A DNA stretch of 64,000 bases. Origin: Dehalococcoidia bacterium (GTDB lineage Bacteria; Chloroflexota; Dehalococcoidia; Tepidiformales; Tepidiformaceae). The position numbers were made by a program, and so were the translations under genes. The notes under the pieces are model-generated. The model did not search any database, had not been told where the DNA came from, and saw only the letters and a program-made list of their open reading frames with translations. Every line of letters begins with the position of its first letter. Positions within the stretch are counted from its first letter, which is position 1. Shown here piece after piece: positions 27,480 to 35,646 of this stretch. The DNA lies in the NCBI GenBank assembly GCA_022827945.1, contig JAJEIT010000062.1:1-64000 (forward strand), given 5' to 3'.

Positions 27480-27515
27480 GCGTCTCTCCCGTTCGTGTTC
27501 CTCTCGTGAGGGCTG

Positions 27516-27935
27516 TCAGGTCGCATCCTGCCAGCGCCAGCCGACCACGCGGGCCGGCCGCAGCCGGATGAGCGGCAGCGACTCCAGCGCCATCGTCCGG
27601 TAGCGCGGGTAGCGGCGGCGCAGTGCATCGAGCGCGTGGCGCCACTCGTCGCCGCGTGCGAGCACGTCCGCGTCGCCTTCCACCCGCAGCCACGCGAGAT
27701 GCTCCCAGCGATCCTCGTAGTGGTCGACGAGCAGCGTCGCGCGCGGGTCGCGCTCGATGTTCCGGACGCGGGCCAGCGTCACGCCCTGTTTGGGCTTCTC
27801 GTCGATCGCGATGGCGATTGCCCCCTCGACCAGCGCGAAGCAGACCGGCACGAGCTGCGGCAGACCGCTGCGCGCGATCGTGCCGAGCACGCCCGAGCGC
27901 TCGTCTTCCAGCAGGCGCTCCTGCCAGCCCTCCAT
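27516..27935 (-). CDS. PPOX-class F420-dependent (Rv0121-like) split-barrel protein
   Basis: The 139-residue protein fits the PPOX F420 subgroup: GVLGTIARSGLPQLVPVCFAL, then DEKPKQGVTLARVRNIERDPRATLLVDHYEDRWEHLAWLRVEG (in part). The KPKQ...LARVRNI stretch is typical of the F420-binding type. The ATG at 27935 is chosen; the frame is open far upstream through the divergent ROK gene, which is coincidental. It probably forms a unit with the LLM gene downstream. Confidence 0.88.
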   Translation of the reverse strand: MEGWQERLLEDERSGVLGTIARSGLPQLVPVCFALVEGAIAIAIDEKPKQGVTLARVRNIERDPRATLLVDHYEDRWEHLAWLRVEGDADVLARGDEWRHALDALRRRYPRYRTMALESLPLIRLRPARVVGWRWQDAT

Positions 27936-27989
27936 GCGCGCAGGGTGCGGGCGGACGCCGGGCCTGTCCAGCGAAAGACGGGCCTCGCG

Positions 27990-27995
27990 TACAGT
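27990..27995 (+). promoter_or_regulatory. -10 box TACAGT, leaderless promoter of ROK gene
   Basis: TACAGT ends 7 bases before the ATG at 28003; the intervening GCGAGGC is not a convincing ribosome binding site. Confidence 0.45.
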
Positions 27996-28002
27996 GCGAG
28001 GC

Positions 28003-28944
28003 ATGACCCGGACCGTGATCGCCGGCGACTTCGGCGGGACGAACCTGCGGGCCGCCCTCGTCGACGAAGCGGGCGACGTGCTCGTCCGCCACGAGGTGGG
28101 CACCCCCGCCGACACTTCAGCGGGGGCGGTCCTCGAACGCATAGGCGACCTCCTGACCGGGGTCCGCGACCGCGGCGAAGACGCCCCGGTGGCCGCTTCC
28201 CTTGCCGTGGCCGGCCTCATCGACGCCGACCGCGGCGTCGTCATGGTCTCCCCGAACATCCCCGCATTCCGCAACCTCTCCCTGACCGGCCCCCTCTCCG
28301 AGCGGCTCGGTATCCCCGTCTCCATCGAGAACGACGCCTCCGCCGCGGCCATCGGCGAGCACCGCTTCGGCGCCGGGCAGGGGACCCGCCACCTCCTCCA
28401 CGCCACCCTCGGGACGGGCATCGGTGGCGGTCTCGTCATTGATGGTCGCCTCTACCGGGGCGCCCAGGGACTCGCCGGTGAGATCGGCCACATCGTGCTC
28501 GACCCTGCCGGACCGCCCTGCGGCTGCGGCTCCCGCGGCTGCCTCGAGGCGACCGCCGGAGGCGTCGCCTTCGGCCGGCGCGCCCAGCGCCTCGTCGATT
28601 CGGGGACGGCGCCGATCCTCGCCGAGATTGCCGCCGGCCAGCCCGCAACCGCCGGCCACCTCGCCGAGGCCGCCCGCCGGGGCGAAGCCGCCGCCATTGC
28701 CGAGGTCCGCAACGGCGGTCACTCCATCGGCATCGGGCTCGGCAGCATCGTCAACATCCTCAATCCCGACGCCGTCACCCTCTCCGGCGGCCTCCTCGGC
28801 ATGGGCGACTTCCTCCTCGACCCCCTCCGCGCCGCCATGGCCTCCCTCGCCTACGGCCCCGCCGCCGGCACCCCCATCCGTACCAGTACCCTCGGCGAGG
28901 ACGCGGGGTTGCTGGGGGCGGCGGCGGTTGCCCTGGCGGGCTAG
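28003..28944 (+). CDS. ROK-family sugar kinase (glucokinase-like)
   Basis: The 313-residue protein has the ATP phosphate motif GDFGGTNLRAALVD (8-21), catalytic D111 in SIENDASAAAIGEH, TLGTGIGGGLV, and the ROK zinc site H163, C173, C175, C180 in GEIGHIVLDPAGPPCGCG and GCLEATAGG. This makes an active glucokinase or related hexose kinase likely. It is transcribed divergently from the F420/PPOX gene. Exact sugar specificity is inferred from family only. Confidence 0.93.
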   Translation: MTRTVIAGDFGGTNLRAALVDEAGDVLVRHEVGTPADTSAGAVLERIGDLLTGVRDRGEDAPVAASLAVAGLIDADRGVVMVSPNIPAFRNLSLTGPLSERLGIPVSIENDASAAAIGEHRFGAGQGTRHLLHATLGTGIGGGLVIDGRLYRGAQGLAGEIGHIVLDPAGPPCGCGSRGCLEATAGGVAFGRRAQRLVDSGTAPILAEIAAGQPATAGHLAEAARRGEAAAIAEVRNGGHSIGIGLGSIVNILNPDAVTLSGGLLGMGDFLLDPLRAAMASLAYGPAAGTPIRTSTLGEDAGLLGAAAVALAG

Positions 28945-29003
28945 GACTCCCCCGGCATGGATCCTCATTCGCGCTTCACGCCTTCGTTCCGCACTATGGC
29001 CGG

Positions 29004-30905
29004 GTGATCATCTGGATACGCCGCGCCGGCGCCGTGGGGCTGGGGATCGTCTTCTTCGTCGCGCTGGTGACCACGCTCGCGGTCCAGGCGGCGGACTCCA
29101 CGGTTGCACGCCCCGACTTCCTCGCGGACCAGCTTGAGGAAGCCGATGCCTACGCCTTCGTCATCGATGACCTGGTGCTGGCCCTGCTCCAGGACGTCTG
29201 GCGGCTCGACGCCGAAGAGTTCGGCTGGGAGTTCGATGAGAACCCGCTGGTCGCCTCCGGACTGACCCCCGAGCAGGTCGCCGCCGCTGTCCGCCGCGCC
29301 CTCCCGCCCGAGGACCTCGAGCGGCTCCTCGCTCCCGCTGTCGAACAGGTCGGGGCGTACGTCGCCGGAGAGCGCGACGAGGCCACGATCCGCGTGGACG
29401 CCGCCGCCCATCTCGATGCCCTCGTGACCGAGCTGAACGACCTGATGCTCGAGTCTGGCGCCTACGCACGCCTCATCGACCGCGAGTTCAGGCCGATCTT
29501 CGCCGAGTGGGTGGACGAAGGTCTTCCTCCCGGTGGCGAAGACTCCCGATGGGTCGGCTTCCTTCGAGGCTCCGGCGGCGGCGAGGCCGGTGGCAGCCTC
29601 GTGCGCGTGTTCGACAGCGTCGTCACCCCCGAGTGGGTCGCCGCCCAGGTCGAGGACGCCGCTGAGGAGCTCGTGGGCTACGGAGTCGGCCGGTCCGAAG
29701 GCTTCGAAGTCCGCATCGCCTTAACGCCCGCGCAGGTTGAGGAGGCCGCCGCCGAGATCGAGGCCGTCATCCGTGAGGCGGATGCCTTCGACATCGCCTA
29801 CGAAACGGTGGTCGAGCCCGTTGCCGAGGAGCGCCTCGCCGAGGCAGTGGAGTTGCCCTACGGGATCGTCATCGCCCGTCCGGACGTGCTGGACGCCCTG
29901 CGCGATGCCATCTCGCCGGAGTGGCTTGACGAGCAGGCCGCCATCCTCGCCGCCGGCGTCGCCACATACGTCACCGGCCAGGCCGACGCCTTCGTTGCCG
30001 AGTTCGATATCGCGCCCGCCAGGGACCGCGCCGCTCGTGCCCTGACCGCAGCGGCATCCGGCGCGCTTCGCGATCGGCTCCAGCTCCTGCCGCAATGCAC
30101 AACCGCCGCCCAGGCAGCGGTGGCCCGGGAGACGCTGCGCAGGGATCTGCCCGCCTGCCTCCCACCTGAAGCCGTCCTTGATGACGTCGTGCGCTCGGCC
30201 GATCCCGTCATTGCCGCCGCAGTCGGGGAGTCCGTGCTCGCCCCGGTCCCCGACCTGGTTTCGTACTCCGAGCAGGATCTCCGCCTCGCCCTCGAAGAAG
30301 ACGGCGGGCCGGACGCGCTCGTGGCCCTCGACGACGTGCGGAGCGTCTTCGGCGAGTCCTGGACCTACACCGATGCCGACCTGCGCGCCGACCTCGCCGA
30401 CGACGAGGACGCCCTCGAACTTGTCGATGACCTACGCGCGGCCCTCTCCACCGGCTATGACATCGAGACGCCGGACGCGCTGGAGGCGGCCGGGGCCGGG
30501 ACGGGTGGCGTCTGGCTTCCCGCTCTTGTGACCGCGATCCTGCTGGCGGCCGTGGCCTTCCTCGGCGGGAGGAGCTGGCGCGGGCGTCTAGTCTGGGCGG
30601 CGGCCGTGCTGCTCGTTGCCGCCGCGGTGATCGCAGTCGTTTCCGGACCCGTTTACCAGTCGGTATCGGGCGCGGTGCTCGATGAAGTTCGCGGGGAACT
30701 GGCCTCGGAGCCCGGCGATCGGTTCGCCGTCACCTCCGACCTCCTCGTCGACAAGCTGCTCGAAGTTGTTGAGAGGGCCGTGGACGACTTCACCGCACCC
30801 ATCGCCCGGATCAGCCTGATCCTGGCCGTCGCAGGCGCGATCGCGGTGGTCGCGGCCTTCTTCTGGGGGCGTCTGTCCCCCGGACCCGCCCGCGAGCAAC
30901 CCTGA
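29004..30905 (+). CDS. Large membrane-anchored protein with three internal repeats
   Basis: The 633-residue protein has an N-terminal membrane segment (GAVGLGIVFFVALVTTLAVQ), a long acidic extracytoplasmic region, and a C-terminal membrane part with three helices (about 497-517, 527-547, 602-625). Within the outer region a unit recurs about three times: [LV]TPE.[VL] helix, then GAYVAGERDEATIRVD, GYGVGRSEGFEVRIAL and TYVTGQADAFVAEFDI. Two cysteines (QCTTAAQ and PACLPPE) may form a disulfide. GTG start. I recognise no characterised family; a surface or envelope role is inferred from topology. Confidence 0.8.
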   Translation: MIIWIRRAGAVGLGIVFFVALVTTLAVQAADSTVARPDFLADQLEEADAYAFVIDDLVLALLQDVWRLDAEEFGWEFDENPLVASGLTPEQVAAAVRRALPPEDLERLLAPAVEQVGAYVAGERDEATIRVDAAAHLDALVTELNDLMLESGAYARLIDREFRPIFAEWVDEGLPPGGEDSRWVGFLRGSGGGEAGGSLVRVFDSVVTPEWVAAQVEDAAEELVGYGVGRSEGFEVRIALTPAQVEEAAAEIEAVIREADAFDIAYETVVEPVAEERLAEAVELPYGIVIARPDVLDALRDAISPEWLDEQAAILAAGVATYVTGQADAFVAEFDIAPARDRAARALTAAASGALRDRLQLLPQCTTAAQAAVARETLRRDLPACLPPEAVLDDVVRSADPVIAAAVGESVLAPVPDLVSYSEQDLRLALEEDGGPDALVALDDVRSVFGESWTYTDADLRADLADDEDALELVDDLRAALSTGYDIETPDALEAAGAGTGGVWLPALVTAILLAAVAFLGGRSWRGRLVWAAAVLLVAAAVIAVVSGPVYQSVSGAVLDEVRGELASEPGDRFAVTSDLLVDKLLEVVERAVDDFTAPIARISLILAVAGAIAVVAAFFWGRLSPGPAREQP

Positions 30906-30981
30906 CCCGCACCAGCTTGATGTCAGGCCTGGTGTCACCTGACTCCTTGAGCTATCCGGCCAACTGGCCACCCTCCGTCCC

Positions 30982-31587
30982 ATGTTCACGCCGCCGCCCC
31001 TCCACCAGCTCCTCGTGACCCGCACTGACAACCGCCCCAACCGCCCCTTCGCCGGCGGACTTGCCGCCTTCATCACCATCCACCAGACCGGCAACCCCCG
31101 CCCCACCGCGAACGCGCACGCCCACGCCCGCTGGATGGCCCGCGAGGCGCCCTACTCGTGGCACGCCACCATCGACGACCGCGAGGTCTGGCAGTCCCTC
31201 GACTGGGGCGAGCAGGGCTGGCACGCCGGCGATGGCGCCGCGGGCCCCGGCAACACCACGTCCATCGGCCTCGAGATCTGCATGCACGAGGGCATCGACG
31301 AGGCCGCCGCCGACCTCAACGCCGCCTGGCTCGCCGCCCGCCTCCGGCTCGACGGCCACGGCTACGAGGGCATCGTCCAGCACAACCACTGGACCGGGAA
31401 GGACTGCCCCGCCCTCATCCGCGCCGAGCCCGGACGCTGGGAGCGCTTCCTCGAGCAGGTCGCCCGCTTCGAGGAGTTCGAGTCCCGCACGCGCCTCGAA
31501 GACCGCGTCACCCGTCTCGAAGCGCGCGTCGACGCCCTCGAGTCCGCTTTCGCCGTCGCGGTCGAGCGACCGGGCAAAGCGAGCTAA
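30982..31587 (+). CDS. N-acetylmuramoyl-L-alanine amidase (CwlA/amidase_2 type)
   Basis: The 201-residue protein has the zinc amidase pattern: ITIHQTGNP (H34), SWHATIDDREVWQ (H61), WHAGDG, SIGLEICM and QHNHWTGKDCP (H136, C142). It would cleave the bond between MurNAc and L-Ala in peptidoglycan. Residues 160-195 (EEFESRTRLEDRVTRLEARV) form a short coiled coil. There is no signal peptide, as in phage-type endolysins or cytosolic recyclers. It lies 16 bases before the tRNA gene. Confidence 0.9.
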   Translation: MFTPPPLHQLLVTRTDNRPNRPFAGGLAAFITIHQTGNPRPTANAHAHARWMAREAPYSWHATIDDREVWQSLDWGEQGWHAGDGAAGPGNTTSIGLEICMHEGIDEAAADLNAAWLAARLRLDGHGYEGIVQHNHWTGKDCPALIRAEPGRWERFLEQVARFEEFESRTRLEDRVTRLEARVDALESAFAVAVERPGKAS

Positions 31588-31603
31588 CATTGAGGGACGG
31601 AAC

Positions 31604-31679
<76 letters not shown>

Positions 31680-31767
31680 GGTACCTGGCTGTTGGCTCTT
31701 GGCCACTGGCTGTCGGTCCCCACCCGGCCCCTGGGTTAGCTGTGACAGCCTCCGCGCGACGCCCCCA

Positions 31768-31901
31768 CTCAGCCGGGCGCAGCGAAGCGGAGCCCGGCGC
31801 TCTCCTCAGCGAAGCGCCACAGGCGCCAGCGCTCTCCTCAGCCGCGCGGCAGCGCGGCGCTCCACTCAGCCTCGCGCAGCGAAGCCGAGCGCGGCGCTCT
31901 C
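31768..31901 (-). repeat. Stop-codon-proximal hairpin array B, 4 units
   Basis: Read on the minus strand, the array starts directly after the TAG of the epoxide hydrolase gene (31902-31904). Four units each open with GAGAGCG (or TGGAGCG in the second) and close with CTGAG. On the plus strand the closing motif appears as CTCAG at 31865, 31837, 31805 and 31768. Stems differ between units, for example GCCGCGC with GCGCGGC around GGCA, and CCGGGC with GCCCGG. It lies between the tRNA and the convergent epoxide hydrolase gene. Confidence 0.85.
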
Positions 31902-33098
31902 CTACCGGTATGGGCGAAGCGCTTCCCGGATGTCCTCGACGATCTCCGCGGGCCGCTCCGGCGCCGCGAAGTGCCCCCCGCCGTCCCGCGCCCGCGTCCA
32001 CACGAGGTTGTAGTACTCCTCCGTCCAGCCCCGGCCCTGCGAGGTCATGTCCTGCGCCATGAACGATATGCCCGTCGGCGCCTCCACCACCGGACGCCGG
32101 TCGTGCGAGGGGCGCCACGGGTTCTTCGCTACCTCCGCGTAGTACCGCGCCGACGTCACGTACGCGCCCGTCGCCCAGTACAGCATCATCAGCGTCAGCA
32201 GGTGGTCCTTCGAGAACGCCTGCTCCACCGCCCGCTCGCCCCGGTCGTTGTCGCTCCACCAGTAGCGCCGGTCGAGGATCCATGCGCACAGACCCACCGG
32301 CGAGTCGTGCAGCGCATACGAGATCGTCTGAGGCTCGTTCATCTGCACGACCGCGTGCGCGCTCCCCGGACGCGGCCGCAGCACGCCCGGCTCGACCAGG
32401 TTCGGGTTGCGCGCCGCCTGCTCGGGGGTCGTCGTGCGCTGCGCGAGGAGGCGGGTCCCCTCCGGGTCCGCCAGCACCGTCAGCGGGATCGCGCCCGTGA
32501 TGTGGATCGCCCCCACCCGGTCCGCGTACTTGTGCCCCAGCTGCGCGCTGATCAGGTTCCCCCAGTCGCCCCCGTGCGCGAGGAAGCGGTCGTAGCCCAG
32601 CACATCGCCCATCAGCTCCGCCCACAGGTCCGCTGTCCGCCAGAAGTTGATGCCCGGCACCTCGTGCGGCGCCGAGAACCCGAACCCGGGCAGCGACGGC
32701 AACACCACGTCGAAGGCGTCCCGCTCGTCGCCGCCGTGAGCGGCCGGGTCCGTGAGCGGACCGATCAGCTCGTGGAAGTCCCAGAAGCACCAGGGCCAGC
32801 CGTGCGACAGGATCAACGGCTTCGGGTCCGGCCCCTTCCCGCGCTCGTGGATGAAGTGGATGGGAACACCCTGGATCTCCGTGCGGTAGTTCGCGAACGC
32901 GTTCATCTCGCGCTCCACCGCCCGCCAGTCGTACTCCTCGATCCAGTAGTCGACGAGCTCCCGCAGGTACGCCCCGTTGACCCCGTACCCCCAGTCGTCG
33001 TTCGCGAAGTCCTGCGGGAAGCGCGCGTTCACCAGCCGCCGCCGCAAGTCCTCCAGCAGCTCATCCGGAAGATGGATCGTGTAGGGCTCCGCCGCCAT
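31902..33098 (-). CDS. Epoxide hydrolase (EHN-type alpha/beta hydrolase)
   Basis: The 398-residue protein has the N-terminal EHN lid region (PYTIHLPDELLEDLRRRL, WGYGVNGAYLRELVDYW) and an alpha/beta-hydrolase with oxyanion motif SHGWPWCFWDF and nucleophile Asp in AHGGDWGNLISA. The C-terminal histidine is in GGHFAAPERP. This family opens epoxides to diols through a covalent ester; juvenile hormone and xenobiotic epoxides are known substrates elsewhere. ATG at 33098 follows GGGAGGGG. A paralogue lies at 57911-59137. Confidence 0.93.
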   Translation of the reverse strand: MAAEPYTIHLPDELLEDLRRRLVNARFPQDFANDDWGYGVNGAYLRELVDYWIEEYDWRAVEREMNAFANYRTEIQGVPIHFIHERGKGPDPKPLILSHGWPWCFWDFHELIGPLTDPAAHGGDERDAFDVVLPSLPGFGFSAPHEVPGINFWRTADLWAELMGDVLGYDRFLAHGGDWGNLISAQLGHKYADRVGAIHITGAIPLTVLADPEGTRLLAQRTTTPEQAARNPNLVEPGVLRPRPGSAHAVVQMNEPQTISYALHDSPVGLCAWILDRRYWWSDNDRGERAVEQAFSKDHLLTLMMLYWATGAYVTSARYYAEVAKNPWRPSHDRRPVVEAPTGISFMAQDMTSQGRGWTEEYYNLVWTRARDGGGHFAAPERPAEIVEDIREALRPYR

Positions 33099-33186
33099 GG
33101 CGCCCCTCCCGCGAGTGGTCACCGCAGACTACACGGGTGGTTGGTCGTCAGTGCCTTGCTTCCCGCAGGGTGGAACGCTGCTCTCA

Positions 33187-33308
33187 CTCAGCCCGGCGCA
33201 GCGAAGCGGAGCCGGGCGCTCTCCTCAGCGAAGCGCCGCGGGCGCGAGCGCTCTCCTCAGGCGGACGAGAGTCCGCCGCTCCACTCAGGCGGCAACGCCG
33301 CCGCTCTC
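33187..33308 (-). repeat. Stop-codon-proximal hairpin array C, 4 units
   Basis: On the minus strand the array begins immediately after the TAG of the MMPL gene (33309-33311). The units open GAGAGCG, TGGAGCG, GAGAGCG, GAGAGCG and each closes CTGAG (plus-strand CTCAG at 33284, 33256, 33224, 33187). Stems are perfect but differ: GGCGGC/GCCGCC with a 3-base loop, GGCGGAC/GTCCGCC with GAGA or TCTC loop, and CCCGGC/GCCGGG. It lies between two co-directional genes, so it could attenuate or stabilise the MMPL message. Confidence 0.85.
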
Positions 33309-35537
33309 CTACTTGACCCCTTCGCCGTCGCGGTTCAGGTCGCCCTCGATGCGGAGCTCGGGGAGCCACTCGAGCCAGCGCGGCAGGTACCAGTTGAACC
33401 TGCCCAGGACCGCCATGCTCGCCGGCACGATCACCGAGCGGATGATCGTCGCGTCGATGATCACCGCCACCCCCAGCCCGAATCCAGCCTGCTGCAGCGG
33501 CGCCAGCTCGCCGAGGGCCATGCCCATGAACACCGCCACCATGATCAGCGCCGCCCCGGTGATGATGCTTCCGGTTGAACGCACCCCGAAGGCCACGGAC
33601 TCGCGGTTGCTCCCGGTCAGGCCGTAGCGCTCCCGGATGCGGCTCAGCAGGAACACGTGGTAGTCCATCGAGAGGCCGAACATGATCGCGAACAGGAAGA
33701 GCGGAAGCCATGCCTCGATCGCTCTCGTCTGCTGGAACCCGAAGATCTCGTTCCCGATGCCGTGCTGGAACACGAGCACGATCAGCCCGTAGGCCGCCCC
33801 CACCGAAAGCAGGTTCATGATGATCGCCTTCACCGGCACCACGATCGACCGGAACACCAGCAACAGCAGGATGAAGCTCAGCCCCAGCACCACCGAGAAC
33901 ACGATCGGCGTGTACAGCGTGATCACCTCGATCAGGTCGACCTCTTCGGCCGTGAGGCCGGTCACCAGCACCTTCGCCTCGGTTCCACCGAAGGCCGCCG
34001 GGATGTAGTCGCCTCGCAGGCGCCGGACGGCGTCGTATGCCTCTGGGCTGCGGGGGTCGATCGTCAGCAACGCCGAGAGCAGGGCGAGGTCGCCCGTCTC
34101 GTTTGTCGTGAGGGAGACGCCTTCGAAGACGGGGTCGTCCTCGATCAGCCCCCTCAGCGTCGAGATTGCCGCGATCACCGCCGGCGAGGACACGTCGGGC
34201 GCGTCCACCACCACCTCCACCGGCCACACGAGCCCGGCGCTGAAGTCCTCCTGCAGGATCTCGAAGGCCCGCCGCTGCTCGTTACCGGCCGGGAGCGTCG
34301 AGACCCCGGAGATGCCCGACTGGAGCGTGAACGCCGGCACGGCCGCTGCGATCAGCAGACAGCACGACACCGACAGGCTGATCAGCGGCTGCCGCATCAC
34401 CATTCGTACGATGAAGTTCCAGGCCCCCGCACTGGTCCGCTCGTGCAGCCGCAGGCGCGGCAGGAACGGGATGCGCAGCGCGTCGACGCGGTCGCCTAGC
34501 ACGCTCAGGAGGGCCGGCAGCAGCGTGAGCGCTGCCAGCACGGCCACCACCGCCACCGAGATCGCCCCCAGCCCGAGGCTCTGGTAGATGTTGCTGGGAA
34601 CGAGCAGGAGCCCGAGCAGCCCGATCACCACCGCTCCGCCCGAGAACAGCACGGCGCGGTTCGCCGTCGCCCCCGCTCGAGAGATCGCCGCCTCGACCGT
34701 GAAGCCGCGCAGCCGCTCCTCGCGATAGCGCTGCACGATGAAGAGCGAGTAGTCGATCCCCACGGCCAGGCCGACCACCGTGATCATGTTCACCACGAAG
34801 AACGAGAGCTCGAACCCCTGCCCCACGACGAAGGCCACGCCGAGCGCCGTGACGACGGCGACCAACGCGACGACGAGGGGGATGCCCGCCGCCACCGCAG
34901 CCCCGAACACGGCCACCAGGATGAGGAGCGCGATCGGCACGCCGATGCCCTCGCCCCGACGCAGGTCGCGCTCCGAGGTCTCCGTGAACGTCCGCCCGAT
35001 GCTGCCCTGCCCCGCCACCAGCGCCTCGAAGCCGGTCGGTGTCTCGAACTCCTCCACCAGCGAAACCAGTGGCCCCGCCGTGTCCTCCGCCTCCCCAACA
35101 TGGCCCGTCAGCGTGACCGGGATCAGCGTCGTCCTGCGGTCGGCCGAGACAAGCCCTTCGTGCCGTGTCTCGTAGTAGCTCGTCGCGCCGAGGACGGTCC
35201 CCTGGAGCGTCCGGATGTGGCTCAACAACTCTCCCGTCAGCGACTCGAACGAGGCGTCGTCGACCGTGCCAATGGTGGCCCGGACTACGACGAACTCCTG
35301 TGGCAGCTCGGGGCCGCGCAGGCGCTCCTCCAAGAGCTCACCGGCGCGCTCCGACTCCGCGTTCGACGCGAGCGAGTCGTCCGTTGTGAGCACGTCGCCG
35401 ATGTCGAAGGCGAGGCTTCCCGCCACCACCACAAGAGCGATCCAGGCGGCGATCACGTACCAGCGATAGCGGGCGCTCGTCCTTGCCAGACGGGCGGTGA
35501 TCGACCCTTCCAGGTACTTGGAGCTACCGCGAGCCAT
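33309..35537 (-). CDS. MMPL/RND-family membrane transporter
   Basis: The 742-residue protein has the MMPL layout: a first helix (YVIAAWIALVVVAGSLAF), a large outer loop, a five-to-six-helix block containing GLAVGIDYSLFIVQRYREE, then repetition of loop and helix block with MFGLSMDYHVFLLSRIRE. The paired GxxxDY motifs carry the proton-relay Asp residues. Such proteins export lipids or drugs using the proton gradient. ATG at 35537 (GGAGGGTG upstream) is preferred to GTG at 35543. A long inverted repeat lies in its 5' region. Confidence 0.93.
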   Translation of the reverse strand: MARGSSKYLEGSITARLARTSARYRWYVIAAWIALVVVAGSLAFDIGDVLTTDDSLASNAESERAGELLEERLRGPELPQEFVVVRATIGTVDDASFESLTGELLSHIRTLQGTVLGATSYYETRHEGLVSADRRTTLIPVTLTGHVGEAEDTAGPLVSLVEEFETPTGFEALVAGQGSIGRTFTETSERDLRRGEGIGVPIALLILVAVFGAAVAAGIPLVVALVAVVTALGVAFVVGQGFELSFFVVNMITVVGLAVGIDYSLFIVQRYREERLRGFTVEAAISRAGATANRAVLFSGGAVVIGLLGLLLVPSNIYQSLGLGAISVAVVAVLAALTLLPALLSVLGDRVDALRIPFLPRLRLHERTSAGAWNFIVRMVMRQPLISLSVSCCLLIAAAVPAFTLQSGISGVSTLPAGNEQRRAFEILQEDFSAGLVWPVEVVVDAPDVSSPAVIAAISTLRGLIEDDPVFEGVSLTTNETGDLALLSALLTIDPRSPEAYDAVRRLRGDYIPAAFGGTEAKVLVTGLTAEEVDLIEVITLYTPIVFSVVLGLSFILLLLVFRSIVVPVKAIIMNLLSVGAAYGLIVLVFQHGIGNEIFGFQQTRAIEAWLPLFLFAIMFGLSMDYHVFLLSRIRERYGLTGSNRESVAFGVRSTGSIITGAALIMVAVFMGMALGELAPLQQAGFGLGVAVIIDATIIRSVIVPASMAVLGRFNWYLPRWLEWLPELRIEGDLNRDGEGVK

Positions 35538-35550
35538 GACCACCCTCCCC

Positions 35551-35599
35551 GACCGGGGCGCCCTTCACACTCACCTTTCTCCAGGTGAGTGCCCCGGTC
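35551..35599 (-). promoter_or_regulatory. Large inverted repeat before mmpL: operator or attenuator
   Basis: GACCGGGGC at 35551-35559 pairs with GCCCCGGTC at 35591-35599, and inside it CACTCACCT (35568-35576) pairs perfectly with AGGTGAGTG (35583-35591) around a 6-base loop. The inner 9-6-9 palindrome has the size of a TetR-family operator. The whole could also fold as an RNA hairpin between the acyl-CoA synthetase stop and the MMPL start. Confidence 0.6.
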
Positions 35600-35646
35600 A
35601 ACTAACCAGGTTCAGGAGTGGTCAAGGTTCGGTCACGATTGCGTAA

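Noticed and set aside
31740-31905. Possible CRISPR array
   Set aside because: The repeated parts are only 5-7 bases and the intervening segments are self-complementary hairpins, not unique spacers; no cas genes nearby.
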